Shown here: piece by piece, positions 1 to 15,100 of the stretch
Numbering within the stretch: the stretch's first letter is position 1
How the letters are laid out: every line of letters begins with the position of its first letter
The notes under the pieces: generated by a model
Told to the model about the DNA's origin: nothing
Databases searched by the model: none
What the model saw: the letters and a program-made list of their open reading frames with translations, nothing else
Made by a program: the position numbers and the translations under genes
Assembly: GCA_009741485.1 (NCBI GenBank)
Contig: CM019220.1
Span: 26,539,048-26,603,047 of the forward strand
Origin: Malurus cyaneus samueli
Lineage: Eukaryota > Chordata > Aves > Passeriformes > Maluridae
DNA length: 64,000 nucleotides
Reading direction: 5' to 3'

Positions 1-183
1 TACAATGTCTGTAATGTTTCATTCTTCAAATTTCTGAATAGATTTAAGCTTTTTAATTCACTTCTATTCATTTTTTCCTCAAAGCCTGTTAAACGATGTA
101 GATGCTTTTGTATGGCTTCTAAATCATCTGAATTAATGGACCTCTTGGAGTGCTTTCCACCAATCTCTGGTGACTTTATTTTT
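1..183 (-). CDS. ABCA12: Probable ABCA12 coding exon 8, cut by the window edge
   Basis: Reading left from an acceptor with a good pyrimidine tract (ttttttgttcccctccag), 183 bases stay open to the edge. The first base completes an Arg codon begun in exon 7, so the phase fits. The translation runs KIKSPEIGGKHSKRSINSDD, LEAIQKHLHRLTGFEEKMNR, then SELKSLNLFRNLKNETLQTL. It is charged and helical with two sequons (NRS, NET), as in the ABCA12 extracellular domain. I cannot match it to a human segment, and the region is known to diverge quickly. A smaller exon between this and exon 7 could have been missed. Confidence 0.65.
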
Positions 184-3100
184 CTGGAGGGGAACAAAAA
201 AGTATTTTAGTGAATATGAAATCAATGCAAGTGGAAATGTAAGGTGATTTAGAGCAAAGATCATAGATGTGAATTACACTGTTAGTAATATCCCTTTAGC
301 TAATGTCTTACCTTAGAACTTCCTCCAATTCAGATAATAAAGTCTGATTGTCTTTCCAGTGAACAAAGAAATTACAAATAGATCTGGTCACCCAACTTTT
401 TTCTTTATCTACGACAAAAACGTAAAAGGTGTATTAGTAAAGATCAGGCAATTTTGGAGCCTGAAAAGTGCTATAATGGCAGATCTATTTAGGATAATAT
501 GCACCTATAAAGTTAGGCTCCTACCACAAGCCACAATATCCTGGCCAGAAATCTGAGTGTTCTTGTGGGGTTCAACTCTTCCTGGCCTTCTGAAGGAAGT
601 GAGGATGCTGCCTGGCATCATAGAAATTATTACCCATGCTAAAATCATTCAGAAACAATTCAATGCCCCGGTGATCTGGATGCTAATAGAGGTCTCCTCC
701 TGCCTCAGGAGCACTTTGCTATCAGTAATACAGGGTAAGGTGGCCAAGTATTTATTATGGTTTCCTTCCCTTCATTTAGGGCTGCTTTTTACTACTCACA
801 CATAAGCTCTGTCTGCAGCATCGTTTATGTCTCCCACAGCCATTTACGCTCATCTTGATATCCCCACATGTCCACTCTTCTCACCAGCCACATCTCCATG
901 TTTTCCCTACTTGGAAAACCCTGATCTTTCTCCTTATCCACCTCAACTTCCACAACTTCCACAAATCAAGCAGATAAGGGACAGCATTCCCATCTGTCTC
1001 TTGTAGGATTTAGTTGCTATTCTTTTCCTTGGCCAGTCTACAGATCCCCAGTTAAGGGGGTATATCCAGGACTGTCTCTGCTGGAAGGGACAGAGTTTTA
1101 AAGGAATGGCTGGAAGGAAAAAACTCATTGTGCAGCCCAGCCCCTGCATTGATACACAGAGCTGAATTTGAGAGAGCCCACTACCAGAGGCAGATTTTGA
1201 CATCATCCCCCAAAAGAGCAAATCAAGGTAAAAACATTACTGCTCCCCATTTCCACTGAGGCTGCAAACTCATGTTAATTCATTGTCTGCTGACAAACCC
1301 AAGCTTTTTTACTTTTCTGTTTGAAATGAGGCATTTGATTCGCATTTGTAAAAAGCTGAAAGAGGAATCCATTATGCTGAGCCCTGAACAGTGGGCAATC
1401 TGTATGGTTACTTATTAGCCTGCAGTCTGCTTCTCCTCAGCACCACAGGTTTTCAGCAGAGATATGACTCAATGGAGGAGTCTTACCTTGCTCCAAGCAG
1501 TTCAGGGAACGTGCAGAATCTGTAGCCCCATTCTGAGCAGTTTTGAATCTATCATCACTCACATGAGAAGCAGAGACATCCTGAGCTGCCTGCACAACAC
1601 TAAAGGAGGGGAGGGGGGCCAAAGAAAGGAAAATAAATTGTGGTTACCAGCTTATGAGAAGAAATGAAACAAATGTTCTAATAGGAAACAGCTGGAGTAC
1701 TGCCTATCATTCTTAAAATGTCTGACAGATAAGACATCGCCCCTATTTTTAATTATTTGTTTGATCATGCACAAAATAAAAACACCAGGGGCTTTGATGG
1801 GAAAGCCATGGTAGTATATTAGCACAAACACACATGTGGCACTCATTAGATGCACTTATTCAGGGAGTTATGGAAAATCTACAGGCCACTTAAATCCTGC
1901 CAGCAGGTCTCAGAAAACACCCAGGTGACACACCAGCCATGGAACTCACTGCTGCAGGGGAATTTCCTCCTAAAAAATCAAGAATCAAGGAGACAAGGCT
2001 CCAGGGAGAGCAGGGATCCCGAGGGGAAAAACATCTGCAGAAGGAAGAAGCAGTCACAAATAACTGTTGCCATTTCCAATTCTCCTTCTTTCCTCTTTTA
2101 TGCTGTAATAGCTGGGCTGACAGGGAAGCAAGGAATGTTTTTCACCCTTAGGAAGGAAGGAGCTGATAATCAGGCATATTGTATCACAGAGGAAGTCATT
2201 TAAAGCACTGCCTGCTCAGGTGTGCAGGTTACTGAAAACTTCACTGTTATTATTAGTCCCTTATGCTTCTCCTGTACAAAGAGCAGCTCTTCACTGCAGG
2301 TGTGGGGTCACTGAAATGCAGGATCTCTCTCACCTGCCTGAAGTTCTGCAGGTGATACACAAAGAACCTGGCTGTGCTGATCTCCGTGGCATGAATAAAT
2401 ACATACTGATCTGTGGCACCAGACTGCTGCTGAGAACAGAGCAACGGGATCTCTTCCCTCCTAATTTAACATAATGTCTCCATGCAGGTTTTGTGGGCTT
2501 GGTGCTCATCATTCTCATTCTGCAGATGTGCTTGTAAGAGTCTTAGAGGGGAAGACGCTCACTTATAAATGCCATATTTAGCTGAGCAATGGAAGAGCCA
2601 AGGAGGAGGCAGACACAGGCTTGCCAAAAAGGGATGCATATCATGCAGATCAGAAGGCAGCAAACATGGAAACAAGCGTTGCTGCTGCCCTTTTATTTCA
2701 GTCTTGCAGGGCTTCTGCAGACTTCGCTTGTGGAGAAAAAACTCAGCTAACGTGTTTAGCTGAAAAACTATCTTAAAGCAACAAACAGGAACATTTGTGA
2801 AATCAGTCTGCAAGATAGGTTTTTGTGAGTAATAAAATTTGCTCCTAAACTTTCTATAGAATTCACAACTTGGAAGTTACTGCTTTGCAGTGGTGGTGTT
2901 TATCATTTGGTTAATACAGATGTCACAATGAGAAAAAGTCCTTTTCTTCTACACTTTCCTATTTATACCACAAAAAAAAAATTCCCTGTACAGCACTTCT
3001 TTAGGAGTTTAGTACTGCCTGAGCAAGAGACGTGGCCAGGCTCGCTAAGATGTGCTTTTGTAAGCATCATTAAAAGTTCTATTTGTGCAATCTCTTTGCA

Positions 3101-6100
3101 GTAACTCTTTACTCATGCATTTACAGTGCCAGATGCCAGGCATAAAAGCACTGCACAGTTCTGGTGATGAAATTCTATGTGCCTCTTTGTCGTGCCTATG
3201 ATAACTTTGCCCAGCTCTGCAGCTGTAGAGCCAAGCAGAGCAGCACAGTAAATATTAATTCTCCCTGGGCACTCAAACAGGGCTGGTTCTCAGGCTGGGT
3301 TCTGAGGGCCAGTGAACGCAAACAATGCAATAATCCTGTGACTGAAACAGCAGCAGGAAGAAAAAACAAAAACATTTCTGAATAAAATTACAATTCTTGC
3401 CACACTGCTATTGACTCCTTTAGGGATAAGGACATTGCAACTTACACATGGGTCTCACCATGCAGTACAGAAAATTACCTTGATATTAAATGTACAGGTT
3501 TTTAAGTGCCTTCACAACACACCAATGATGAAAAGTGAGCCCCTCTAAGCCTCAAAGTGCAATCAAAGTGGCAAAGCTTCCACAACCTCTTTTGACATTT
3601 TTACTCAAATTCGCATGTATGCAAGATAAAAACAAAAAGCAGACTAAACACACTGAGTTTCTTGGGGTGTGCAATGCACTGTAACAACTGGACTATGCAG
3701 AGTATTTTATAGCAGGGTCACACATCAAGAAGACTTAGAACAGAGTCCCTCAATCTTGAGTTTCTGGAGATCAGGGAGAGTTTAGCCCAACTACAGACCA
3801 GGAAAGAGATTTCAAGCTAAGTCCACTTTGGAAGTTTGTATTGTTCTATCTGCAAACTGCATCAAATATTTCAGTACAGTTAAATAACGCAGTTAAGCCA
3901 GCTCTGTTTTTCATATAACCATTAAGCAAGTACATAACTGGCATTTCTTTCTTCAAGTCAGATGTTAAAGGCCATGAGTTAAAAAAACAGGCTCCTTCTC
4001 TGCTTTCCTGAGACCAATCTTGAAAGATTAAACCAGCAGGAGATTAGGTAATCAATTTTAATAACCAAAATGATGGCTCTCCTACAAGTGCTAGAGGTGT
4101 TCCAAAGCAACCTGAACTTGGCTCTGAGCTTGTCTGGAAAGAAGCAGCCAGCTGCTTTCTTTGTCCAGCCAGGAGGGCCTTTCTTCCACCAAAGGCAGGC
4201 CTGTGACTCACCAGCTTTTCTATCTGCACAAGGGCATAAGAGTGCCTCTAAGCAGGCTGGAAGAAAAATCAGGAGTTTTTATCAAGCTTCCATGAAAAGA
4301 ATGAGATGAGAGTCACTGAAAAACAACATACTGCTCAGAGGCCACAGACACCTTTAGAGATGTATCAGTGTGGAGCTGCATCACTCCCCAAACAAACCAT
4401 GCGTTTACAGTAGCATCCTTCCTTCAGGAGGAGAGGGATGTCCTCAGAGGCCAATACACAAATCCACCAAATTTCAGTGCTTCACCTGGCATTTCCTCTA
4501 TTTTACCTGCTTGGATGCTGCAGGAAATCAATTATGTCTCGCAGCTGCATGTTGTCCTGGAACACATCTGGGGCCAGCAAGAGGAGATGCCACAGGGAGG
4601 TGTCATTCTGCACTTGGGAGATGAGTGTCAGAAACGAGACCATTTCATTGACAAATGTCTCCTGGTACTGTGGGTTGTGCTGCACCTTAACAAATAAACA
4701 CATAAAAAATTATTTAAGAATCAGAAGAAATTACTTAATAACAAGAAGCCCTGCTGCTGGGGGGTCCTTTTATGTTTTTCAGCTGGCACGGCACCTGCAT
4801 GCAAGTCTGCAAGCAATGCATTCAAAGGACTCTCATGACAGGCGATAACTGAGAGTGTGACTGTGCTTTACCTTCACACGCCAGATTGTACAATAAATTC
4901 TCCATTCAGACAAGCCCTACAATTCACAATGTCCTAAAGAATCCAAAGACTAGGAATTGAAGAAAATTAATAACAATCCTCACCTTGGCAAAGCAAAAAA
5001 AAAATTTTAAAAAGAGAGAAGGTTTTACCTTTAAAGGATTAATCTGCATTAATTATATTGCTTTCCCAAAGACAAGTACTGCTTCAATCATGAATTGTTG
5101 GATCAGATGCAGAAGTCACTGGATGAAGTTATACAGCTGAGGTAATACACAATTAAATTTATTGCCTTCCCAAGGTTTAAACATTCTCATTTACACCACA
5201 TCCTCATGCTGTTCTATTGACCTGTCACTGCTGCAGGGCAAGCAAAGAGAAGAAGCAAGGCCCAGGCGTGGTAAGAACCCTCAGTGGCCATGAGCTGATG
5301 GCTGGATGATTCTTGGCTTTCTGAGCTGTGCACTCAGCGTGGAGGCCTTTGGACTAGCCCCATGCACAAGAATTAACTCAGCCTCACTGTGCACTGCATG
5401 AACTTGGGTACAGAGATGAGCAACTCCTGTCCAGGAGGCGCCGTGTTATCGCTCCCAAACACTGCCCGATGTGTGAACTGCTACAGCCCCCAGATGCAGC
5501 AGTTCAGGGCACTCACCTGGGACAGCTGGCTCCTGAACTCCTGGGCAAAAGACTCCAGAAGTGATGAGTGAGTGAAGCAGAAGGTGTGGTGGATATTGGC
5601 TGCCATGCTCCCTCCCGTGGCACCGGGATGTGCCACGTACCGCGCCAAGACCTCGCACAGGAGGACTCTGAGATTCTCTGCAGTGGAGTGCTGGGTCTGG
5701 TTCTGAAAGAACAAAAAAACATTCAGAGTAGCTGTAAAGTAAAATTGTATTTGGGATGATTTTGAATGCAGTGAGGAGGCTTTTTTTAAAGGGACAGCAG
5801 TGACAGCTATAAAGCATTGTAGTTATAAGCACTTACACACAGACAAAATTCTACCAGCAGAACAGTGTCACTAAAATCCCTCAAACTCCTAATATATTAT
5901 AAAGAGAAATGTGTGTATGAGTGTTTGTGGGCCTTGACACCAAAACACAAACCCAGTGGCCATCACATTGTACCAAATTTCTGTCACAAAGGAATTGATC
6001 CTATAAATAGTCAATACCTTCATAACAAATATAACAATGCCTCTTACGCCACTGCAGGACTATTGTGGGCAAATAAACATCTGAATGCCAAAGCCTGTGA

Positions 6101-9100
6101 CACTGTATTTTTAATTTCATATGAAAGGAAATATACTGTAAACACCTTAACTCCCACAAGTTCTGAACAAAATATCCCAGGATACTATTTGTGACTGTAT
6201 TTTGTATTTCATGGCATTATGTCCCAAAGTTTGCTTGGTTTCTGCCTAGAGGATAATAAAATCACCACAAAGATTAAAAATCCACCCACAATCACTGCGT
6301 TCCCAAGATAAAGCTCATTCACATAACAGAGGAGATCTGAAAGCAATAAAAGCTGTGTGTTGGCACGTTTGAGTTTCTAATTCTTTAAATATGAGGATAC
6401 ATAAATGTTCACACTCAGCTATTATGCAAACACAGACTTACCTTCCCAAAATTGAGGATCTTGTTGAACATGTTGATGCTGGAGGTCAAGTGGGATGGTG
6501 ATGAAATATTCTGAAGGGTTTTTTCTCCATGAGATACCGAATCCCCAAATGCTGCAATAACAATTTGAAACACTTTTTTTTACTTATGTATTTTAAAACC
6601 TCTTTGCTACATAAAACCGTGACACAGGACAGCTGCCTACAGCTTTGGGTGCACGATCCTTATTAATCTGTTTCCAATGGAACAGCCAATTGCATCCTGA
6701 AAGTACTTTTGGATTTTTTTTTTTCTGATATAATTAAATTCTGGGTGACACTGTAACTTGTTACATGAGGCCACAACCTATAATTTTTTACATTTTTTTT
6801 AAAAATAAAATGTATAACTGAGTTCCTCCCTGACCATCAACAGCAGTCAATAGTTCCCATAACTGTTCATTGATTTACTTCCCCCACCCCACACCTCTGC
6901 ACTTGGTCCCTTTTGCATTCTGCCTTTTTCTGTCTGTGCACCACAGAGGGTGCTGGCAGGAATGCTAATTGCAACAGTGAATGGCTGGAGCAGAACAGGC
7001 AAATGCAAATCTGTAATCATTCAATTCATCGTGAGCTCCCTGCAGAAAGGACTATCCATCATGAGGGCTTGCAGATTGTACTAGCCATTACCATCAATAA
7101 ATAATAATTGTAATGATTTTATGGAAACTTTCAGTCTGAAAGTTCCTTCAGGAAAGAGAATCACATCATCAGAGGAGAACATCATCAACAATAAATATCC
7201 TCTCTGGCACAGAAGACAACTTATTTGCTGGGTAACCATGGATAAAACACATTTGAAAAAAAATCAGAAGGTGTTTATGGAGAATTTGTGGGTAGTAAAA
7301 GGGCATAAATAGCCAGGTCTCCAATTAATGTCCAATCAATCTATGACCTTGCATTGCTCCTGTGAAGTACAACAATTTAATCCTGGTTTTTTGGCCGATT
7401 TTCAAAGTCTTTTCTATGGACACGTACTTGCTCCCAAGAATTTATACTAATGTCATGGCCATGGTCACGTGCCTCTATGAAACACATAAATCATTTTAGC
7501 AGTGCTCTAAGAATTGCAGCTCTGTCCAATTCAAAGCCTTCAAAGAGCAGAACTTCCCAGAGAAGAGAATAACCTACCCAGTGAAGCATTCCTGCTTTCA
7601 GGAACCTCTGCACTCCATGGTGATGGCTGCTTGTCCTTGGTTACATTGGATGAGCTCTTGGGCTTGCTGGGGCAAAGCAAAAAAAGAAAAAGAGGAAAAA
7701 AAAGACCCCTGTAACAACTCCCAGAATTTCTTATCATTAACTTACACTTTATTGCCTTAACTCAGAATGTGTCTATGGCTGGATTTCATGGCAGGTGTGT
7801 TGAAATCTGGGTTATGCAAAAGCATGGTTCCTTCTGGAGGCCTGGCACATAACTTGGGAAAGCAAAAGTACAAAACTCCGTGGCTATAAAGTGCATAACA
7901 AGAAATCCTTCCAGACAACAGGATCTTAATTCACCCTTCCCAAACATTTCACTAGAGGACAAAAGGATGGAAGAAGTCCATGTTGAGCCTGGTTTTTGGA
8001 CTCCGTTCCCTTTTATTAAGGGAAATCTCAAGCAACCACACGTTGCACACCTTGGTAAATGTCTCTAAGGAATAGAATCAAAGGTGAGAGCCTTGCCCAT
8101 TTTCTCTGCTGACCACTGGTTATACACAGTTTTAGGGCAAGTCATAAAACAGTTTAGTAAGAGCTTCAGTGATTTGCACAATGGGAGAGGAGACAAGCCT
8201 GGATTAGCTGAATATTACAAAATAATACATCCAGGTAGTGAAGGGCCACAGCTCAAACAGCTTTGTGACAAATTCACCCATGGGGATCCTGCTCCTGAGG
8301 CAGAGCTGCACCTATTTATCTGGAGCTTTCCCCTTCCCAAGAAATCTTTTCCTGAGGTTTTAGACTCTGCCAAATTCTGCTAGTTTTGCTGCGGCTACTT
8401 AACAGTTGGTATTTCTCCTCGTAGGACACACTAAGGTTGACACATCATGTAAGGGTAGGTATGGCCACAGAGCTGTAATGATACTTCATACAGACCACTT
8501 CGAGTATCAAGTCATCAAGATGCTTGTTAGAGTCATGTTCTTGATCTAAAATTTGGCCAAATCCTTTGATTTTCATTTGGCAGGAAAAACTACTTACTTC
8601 CTAAACAGCTTTTCAGAAACCAAAAACAGAAAGCAAGGAGGATTTGCAGCTATTGAAACCCATGGAAGATCTCCAGCTTTGGCACTAGAAGCTCCCATTT
8701 CTTCCTTTCAATACCCCTAATGAACCATTGTTTAACACACCCAGGGAAAAACAATGGTGCTGAGGAAAGAAGCTGTGAATCCAGGCATCCAATCTCCACG
8801 TGGCTGTGCCTTCCCTCCTCTCTTCTGCTGCACGACCTTGAATTTGATTAGGATTCACCTTGTGCAACCTCAGCCATCCTTAGTCACCCTTCCTACCCAT
8901 GGAGAGATTCTCACCATTGACTTGGCCTGGGAAATGACACGCCCTTTGCACTAAGTAGAATCCTTAAGAAGCCACCAACCCCATCCTGCCTGATGTGCTC
9001 TCTGGTGGGGTCCATTTTAGTTCTTCAGATTCAAGCTCTGGCCAAGAGGGATTTTGAGGCTCTGACATAACCACTACAGAGCAGCCTGTCACCTGAAAGC

Positions 9101-12100
9101 AATGATGAGCAACCAGGGCCATTGTGAGGTGCCCTGATTTTCAGCCTCAGCATGGCTTGTTCCCCAGGGCTGTGTCAGAACTGGGCAGCCAAGATGTAGA
9201 AAGCACCCTGGCTGGCATGCCTCAAAGCAAAAGCTACTTGGCTTCAATTGGAACATCAGGAAACTGAAATGCTGCCACTGAACATTCCCATTTCAGCAAA
9301 CTGATGTTCCAACAAAACATGCCCAGCCAGCTCCATGCTGCAAATCTCTGTGCTTGTGTGGGCAAAAATTGTTTCAGCATTTTCACCTGTTTCTCAAAAC
9401 GTTTGATGGCCTGCAGAGAGGACACTTGTTCTGGCTGGCACCTGGAGGACCTGCTCAAGGAGCAGTTGCTCCACAACGAACATCCAAACTTTCAGCCAAA
9501 GCATCCTCAACTGATCCCCCTCAGTGCCAGGTCAGCACTCTGGGCTGCTGTGAGGGCAGGTCTTACCACTGATCTGACCCACAGGAATGCAGAAAAAAGA
9601 GCTCCTTTGCTTTGATCTGAGTGAGATGAAGTGTTTTACTCAGGAAGCAAAATTCTGTTCAGCACAAGATTCAAGCCTGAATCAGTGGGCACATTCCTGA
9701 GAGCTGTCCCTAATGTGATTATTTGTGAAGTGTCCATGTTGCAGCTGACATCCTCATTTCTAGGTGTCAGGTATCTGTTTTAACAGGCAGCTGAGGTGTA
9801 ACTGCTGTGGACAAACTCATGCATACATGCAGACGTGCATGGATGCTCCCTCCCCCTCAAAACAGGCTTTGTTTTACAGCTCCTAACACCTGGAAATATT
9901 CAGATTCCCTTACAGTCTGAGGGATGAGATTTCATTAAGTCTTGGCAGCAGATCTTCTGGTGTGTATGGTGTGCCCTTACACCTGGCATCGGAATCACAC
10001 AGCACCGTTTGCAGGAATGGGAAGAAGCCTGCGCTGGGAAGGTTTCGGGGTGCAAGATAACCTGGAGAAAGAAAGAGAAGGAAAATAACATTATCATGCT
10101 GAGAACATGCACTTTTTGGCCATATGTTTCCATCAGGATGTGCCATTTTCCCTTCCTAAACCACAGGGTGGATTCTCAGTTTCACTGAGGCTCTTTTACT
10201 CTACCCTGGCAGTAGCATCTGCCAAATCCCACTAGAAGCACTTCCTCAGAACTACAAAACCATCACAGGCTATTTAATCATAGAATCATAGAATGATAGA
10301 ATGGTTTGACTTGGAAGAAACTTTAAAAGTGGCCCTGTGCCTGCCATGCGCAGGGACACCTTCCACCAGACTCAGCTGTTCAGGGTCCCAGTCAATAGGA
10401 AAGAGCCCAGCTATTTGTTTGTAAGACACCTGTCAGTCCTGAAGCAACTGCAGATTTGACCCCTCCACTCCAAAATCCAAGAAACAGGCAAGAAGTGACA
10501 AAAACCACCCTTGGATTAAGATATCCTAATTCTGCTTAAAAAAATACAAGAAAATAAAGACACAAATAAAATTACTTTGGCACAAGCACAGAGTAACGTG
10601 AAGCACCCATGAATTCATCCAAGGCTCATTGGATTGGTTTCTATGCAACATCACAACCTTCATTTCCAAGTCAGGCTGTTAAAACAGGGCTTTGTCTCAG
10701 CTTTTTACCACAGGAAGGGGCAATGGATCCAGCACCAACAAACATCCTCTGCCTTTTGTGCAGACCTGCCCCGGGCAGGCAGAGAAGCAATCCATCACCA
10801 CCGCCCCCCGTGTGTCCTCCCAGCTCAGAGCAGCTCCAGCACCATCTGCCTGGTGGCCTGGGATGCTGGCAGCAGTGCTGAGGGATGAGATCTGTGTCCC
10901 TGTCTCCTGTTTCTCCAGACAGAGTGGACCTGAGCGATGAGACACTGGAGTATTTTATGTGCCACTTGCCCTGTGCCCCTCGCTGCCAGCCCGCAGAGTT
11001 CACGGCTGCTCTTCCTCTTAGAGACAAACGCTCCCATAAATCTCCAAACTCTTTTGCTGGATCACAGCAACGTATTATTTAAAATAATCATTTGGAAAAT
11101 TACCTGGCAAAGGACATTGTGTTATTTCTGCTATGGAAAGGAGCCAGATTTAGGAAAGGCCTGCAGGCAGGCTTGTGGTAATTGATTACTTTGCTCTTCG
11201 GTCTTCAAAGATGACCTGTGACTCTCACCCAGGCACAGCTTTATCTCTCACCCCTCCACCAAGGACACGACTCTACATTTGTACATTTATTCATTACAGC
11301 AGTGGTCAGACCCCAGATGTTCTCAGAGGGCCTGGCAGCGGTAAGTAGAGTCCACGGCTGTGGATATCCTGGATGGGGATGGATTTTCCTGAGCTTTCCT
11401 CAGCACAGTTGGTCACTGCATTTTTGGGTCAAAACACAAGAGCTCATGGTTTAGCACAGGAGTTCTCATTGCTTTGGGCAAAATGGCAAACCGCACAGAG
11501 GACTCTGAGACCAGCAGAGGTAAAGGCACCCACTTTGGTCGTGGTGTGATTCTCTTGTACCTCAGCAGAGAGTTAGAAAATTCAAGGACATGGACATCCT
11601 GACAGAGGAGAAGGCTCCCTGTTGTGGGAATCTCCCCCAAGACTCCCTGCATCTCTCAAGCCAGCTCAGGAGTTACACCCCTCCCTCTGTCTCTCAGGAG
11701 TTACACAGCTGGCTGAACCAGCTCCCAGAACCCACAGAGCACCAAGGGCAGAAAAAGAGCTCTCTTATCCCTGCAGGCAGAACTTCTGCTGTTGAGGCCA
11801 CAAGACCGAGTATCCACCACTCTAAAGATGTTGCAAGGTAATTCATCTGTTGCCTGTGAGGGAAACTGTAGAGCAGGGCACTTTAATCTGAAAGCATCCT
11901 TGTGTGGATATCCCTGCTGTGACTGTGGTGTTTGCCCTTTGGGATCACCAATTACAGCCCTGCACAGCATCCTGCACACACAGACATTTTCCTCTCATCT
12001 TCCTTCTGATCTCCCACACCCTCATTCCCACGCAGGCCATGACTTGCCCATCAATCCAAAAATGGACACCACAGACCTCACTGCGTTGGTGTCCCTACCA

Positions 12101-15100
12101 AAACAAAGCTTCAAAGACCTGGGAAGCCATGAGGCCTGGGATGGAAGGCATAGCCACAGTGATGTGTAGGAGCTGCGAGGGAAACAGCTCCACCCGTCAC
12201 CACCTTCCACATCTACCAAAAACCACCAGGGCCAGGAGCTAAGCTCACGTCTCATAGTAGACCAGGAGCAGCTGAAGCTGTGTAAGTCCTTAGGGAAAGG
12301 CTGAATGGAAAACACGATGGCTCTCGGGAGCACTGGTCTTCACCAGAGACATGTGAGATGTTTCCAGAGGTGATTAAGATATCCTGAGGAATCCAGAGCA
12401 GAGGAAGAGTCCTCCTTGAGGTACAAGTCGCAATAACAAATTTTAGAATTGAACTCCAAGTGGCACACTTTGACCTAAGTGGGCAATTAAACAATCAGCT
12501 GCTCTATCACAAGTGAGGTGTTCAGCGTAAGAACGTAGCAATGATATTGGCTCTTTCTTTTCTTTTGAAACAGCAGCCTCAAATATAAAGAGCCAGGAAT
12601 TCGTGACCTGAAGTTTGGAAATGCTGCCACTCATGGTGGTGGCACAATGCCTGTGGAGACATCGTTGGCACTTGGTGAGGCTCTGCCAACTCGCAGCAGA
12701 TGCTGAGCAGTTTGCTGGCAGCTGGATCAGCCACGGGGCCTGATCCACCCCTGAGTCACTGCAGGTGTGAACCAGGGTTACCCCACGATGCTCTTGGCAC
12801 AGGAGCAGTGGCAATGCCACGGAGAACTCCTCTGGAAGAGGCCTGGGCTCTGACAGCAGTCAGGGAATTAAGGGAGTTTTTTGAAAAAGACCATGACACA
12901 GAAAAATATGTAACATCTGGGCCAGATCCCCATTTGGTGTAAGTTAGGCCTACACTGGATTTTAGCCCTGCCTCCTGCAAAGGGAGGAATTTACAGATGC
13001 CTAGGTGAGTCACGAGATTATGGATGCCATGTCCATTCTCCCACTCTCCATCCCCTTGCTCGCGGTGAGAAGTGACCCCACAGAGCCACACAGGCTGTCC
13101 TGCCCACACTGACAAATTCCCTGCTGGCCCTGTAAGCACTGCACAGGTGGCCAGGGAGGAAGCTGCTCCTGATTCCCTCCAGTGCTTCGGGAGACCTCCA
13201 GAACAATGTGTCCCTGCCTTGGCTGAGGTTATCCAGTGACATCAGTGCACAGTGTGAGCACCAGCTAGGAACTGTGACAGAAGGCAAGTTGTACCTGCTC
13301 TGATTTTAAAGGACAGCCTTTCCATAGTGATGGTTTCCCAGTTTGTAGCACAATACCACCACCGGTCACTTCTTCAGTATTTCTGCTGTTGGGAATCCCT
13401 TAGGCTTTCACAGGCAGCTCCTTCTCCCACTCAATTCTAGGGAAATGCAATACCCAACAGAGCAGATCCACAACACATGACAATTTATTTTTCAATCTCC
13501 CCACTGCCTTTAGCTTTAAACTTCCTGATTTGCTAAAAGTGTAATTTCCCTCGGAGGGTCCCACTACACTGCCTGTGAGTCAAGAGGGAGAGATCACCAC
13601 ACCCACAGCTGCCACATGTCTGAGCTGAGAGATCACCCTTTCATATTTCTGGTCAAATTGACATATCTTCAACCACAATCCAAGTCTAGATTTGTATCCT
13701 GTTTGTAAAGACTGACTTCTGGGTCTGCAACACCAGAACCCCAAGAGCGGAGGCTTTTACTGTGCCTTCTCACAGAGAGTTTTGATTTTTCCATCCCACA
13801 GAAAGGGCTCCAAAACTGAAGGAAAGGCAGGTATCCCAAAGGGTAGATGAAGCCAAGGGCTCAATGCTGCATGGGCTGGTTCTCCCTGTTCAGTAGCTTC
13901 TAACCAGGCCAGCCACATCTCCAAAAATTAGGCATGCAGAGCAGTAATAATAAACACAAGATACCAATGAATGCACGCATGCCACTGGAAATTCTGGCCT
14001 TTCCTCATCTGCTCTCATTCAGAATAAAACAAAGAAAATTAATTTCTCCTGTTTTTCTGAATGTTTTTAATTCCAGCACACTTCCCTTCAACACGAGCAA
14101 AACATTTTGTTTTCTTCAGGTAAAGGTGCTTGGTATAATAACGATGAAAAATGTCAGGGTGGCTCTAAATGTCATACAAGAGGGATGAAAATGACTATTT
14201 CACTACGGTCTCTAAGATTAATTGAAATTGACCTAAATATTTAAACCTAAATGGACCATGTTTCACGTTGCCACATTGATTTTGCTAGTTCCATTGCACT
14301 GAGGTTCCTGACATTTGCCTTACAGCTGAGCCCAGCCATTTGCTGATCCAACCAGGAATTCAGCAGACCAGAGGCACAGCACCATGAACACGGCAGCTCC
14401 CAGCTGAGTTTTTCTCCTTTCTACCCACCCCTAGTTTAGTGTCGTATCACCACCACTCCTCAGGCAATGAAAATGTTCTCTTACCTTCAGAATTCACACA
14501 CTCTGACACTTCATATGCTGTAAGTCCTTCCAAATTCCTTCCCATAGTTCATAAAAAATCCATACAAACCTCAACTCTCCCAATGGTGAATTAGAGGAAT
14601 TAATGAGCAAACGGCTTCATTAGGAAGTATTGTGTTTAATTGAAAAAGCATTCAGTCATTGCCAAATTCTACAAGGAGATGTCATAAGTGGGAGTTTTCA
14701 GCTAGGGAAAAGATGGCCAAAAAGTGGTTCAATAAAGAAATAAATAAAGTCAGGAATCAGTGATTAAAAGGGTGAGAAAATAATCACCACTCAAAACATG
14801 GGGACAGCAAAACACAGCGACATCAGGAGGTAACAGGCAAACAGGACCAAAATTACATTTTTGTAACAAATACCAAAATGCTGTGGAAGTTACTGCCATG
14901 GGCTAAAGTAGACATTGATTTCAAAAGAATTAGACAAATTCATGAAAAATAGATTTGTCAGCAGCACTAAATATGATCACTTTGATTCAACCCCTTCAGC
15001 TGCTGGCTGAAGGAACCTTAAAGCTTTCAGGATTTTTGTATCAGAAGGAACACTCTGTGTTCCTGCACACTCTCTTGAAATCATCCCTGAGCAGTGGGAG

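Larger units (their letters stand above)
4686..9913 (-). other. ABCA12 introns 3-6 around exons 4-7
   Basis: Introns occupy 4686-5516, 5703-6441, 6552-7577 and 7667-9913. Apart from the exons listed I see no gene, repeat family or structured element. The open frames here lack supporting splice sites or recognisable content. Confidence 0.6.

Noticed and set aside
12443..12820. 125-codon minus-strand frame in ABCA12 intron 2 as an extra exon
   Set aside because: No acceptor and donor pair in a compatible phase, and exon 2 already joins exon 3 exactly through the split Cys codon.
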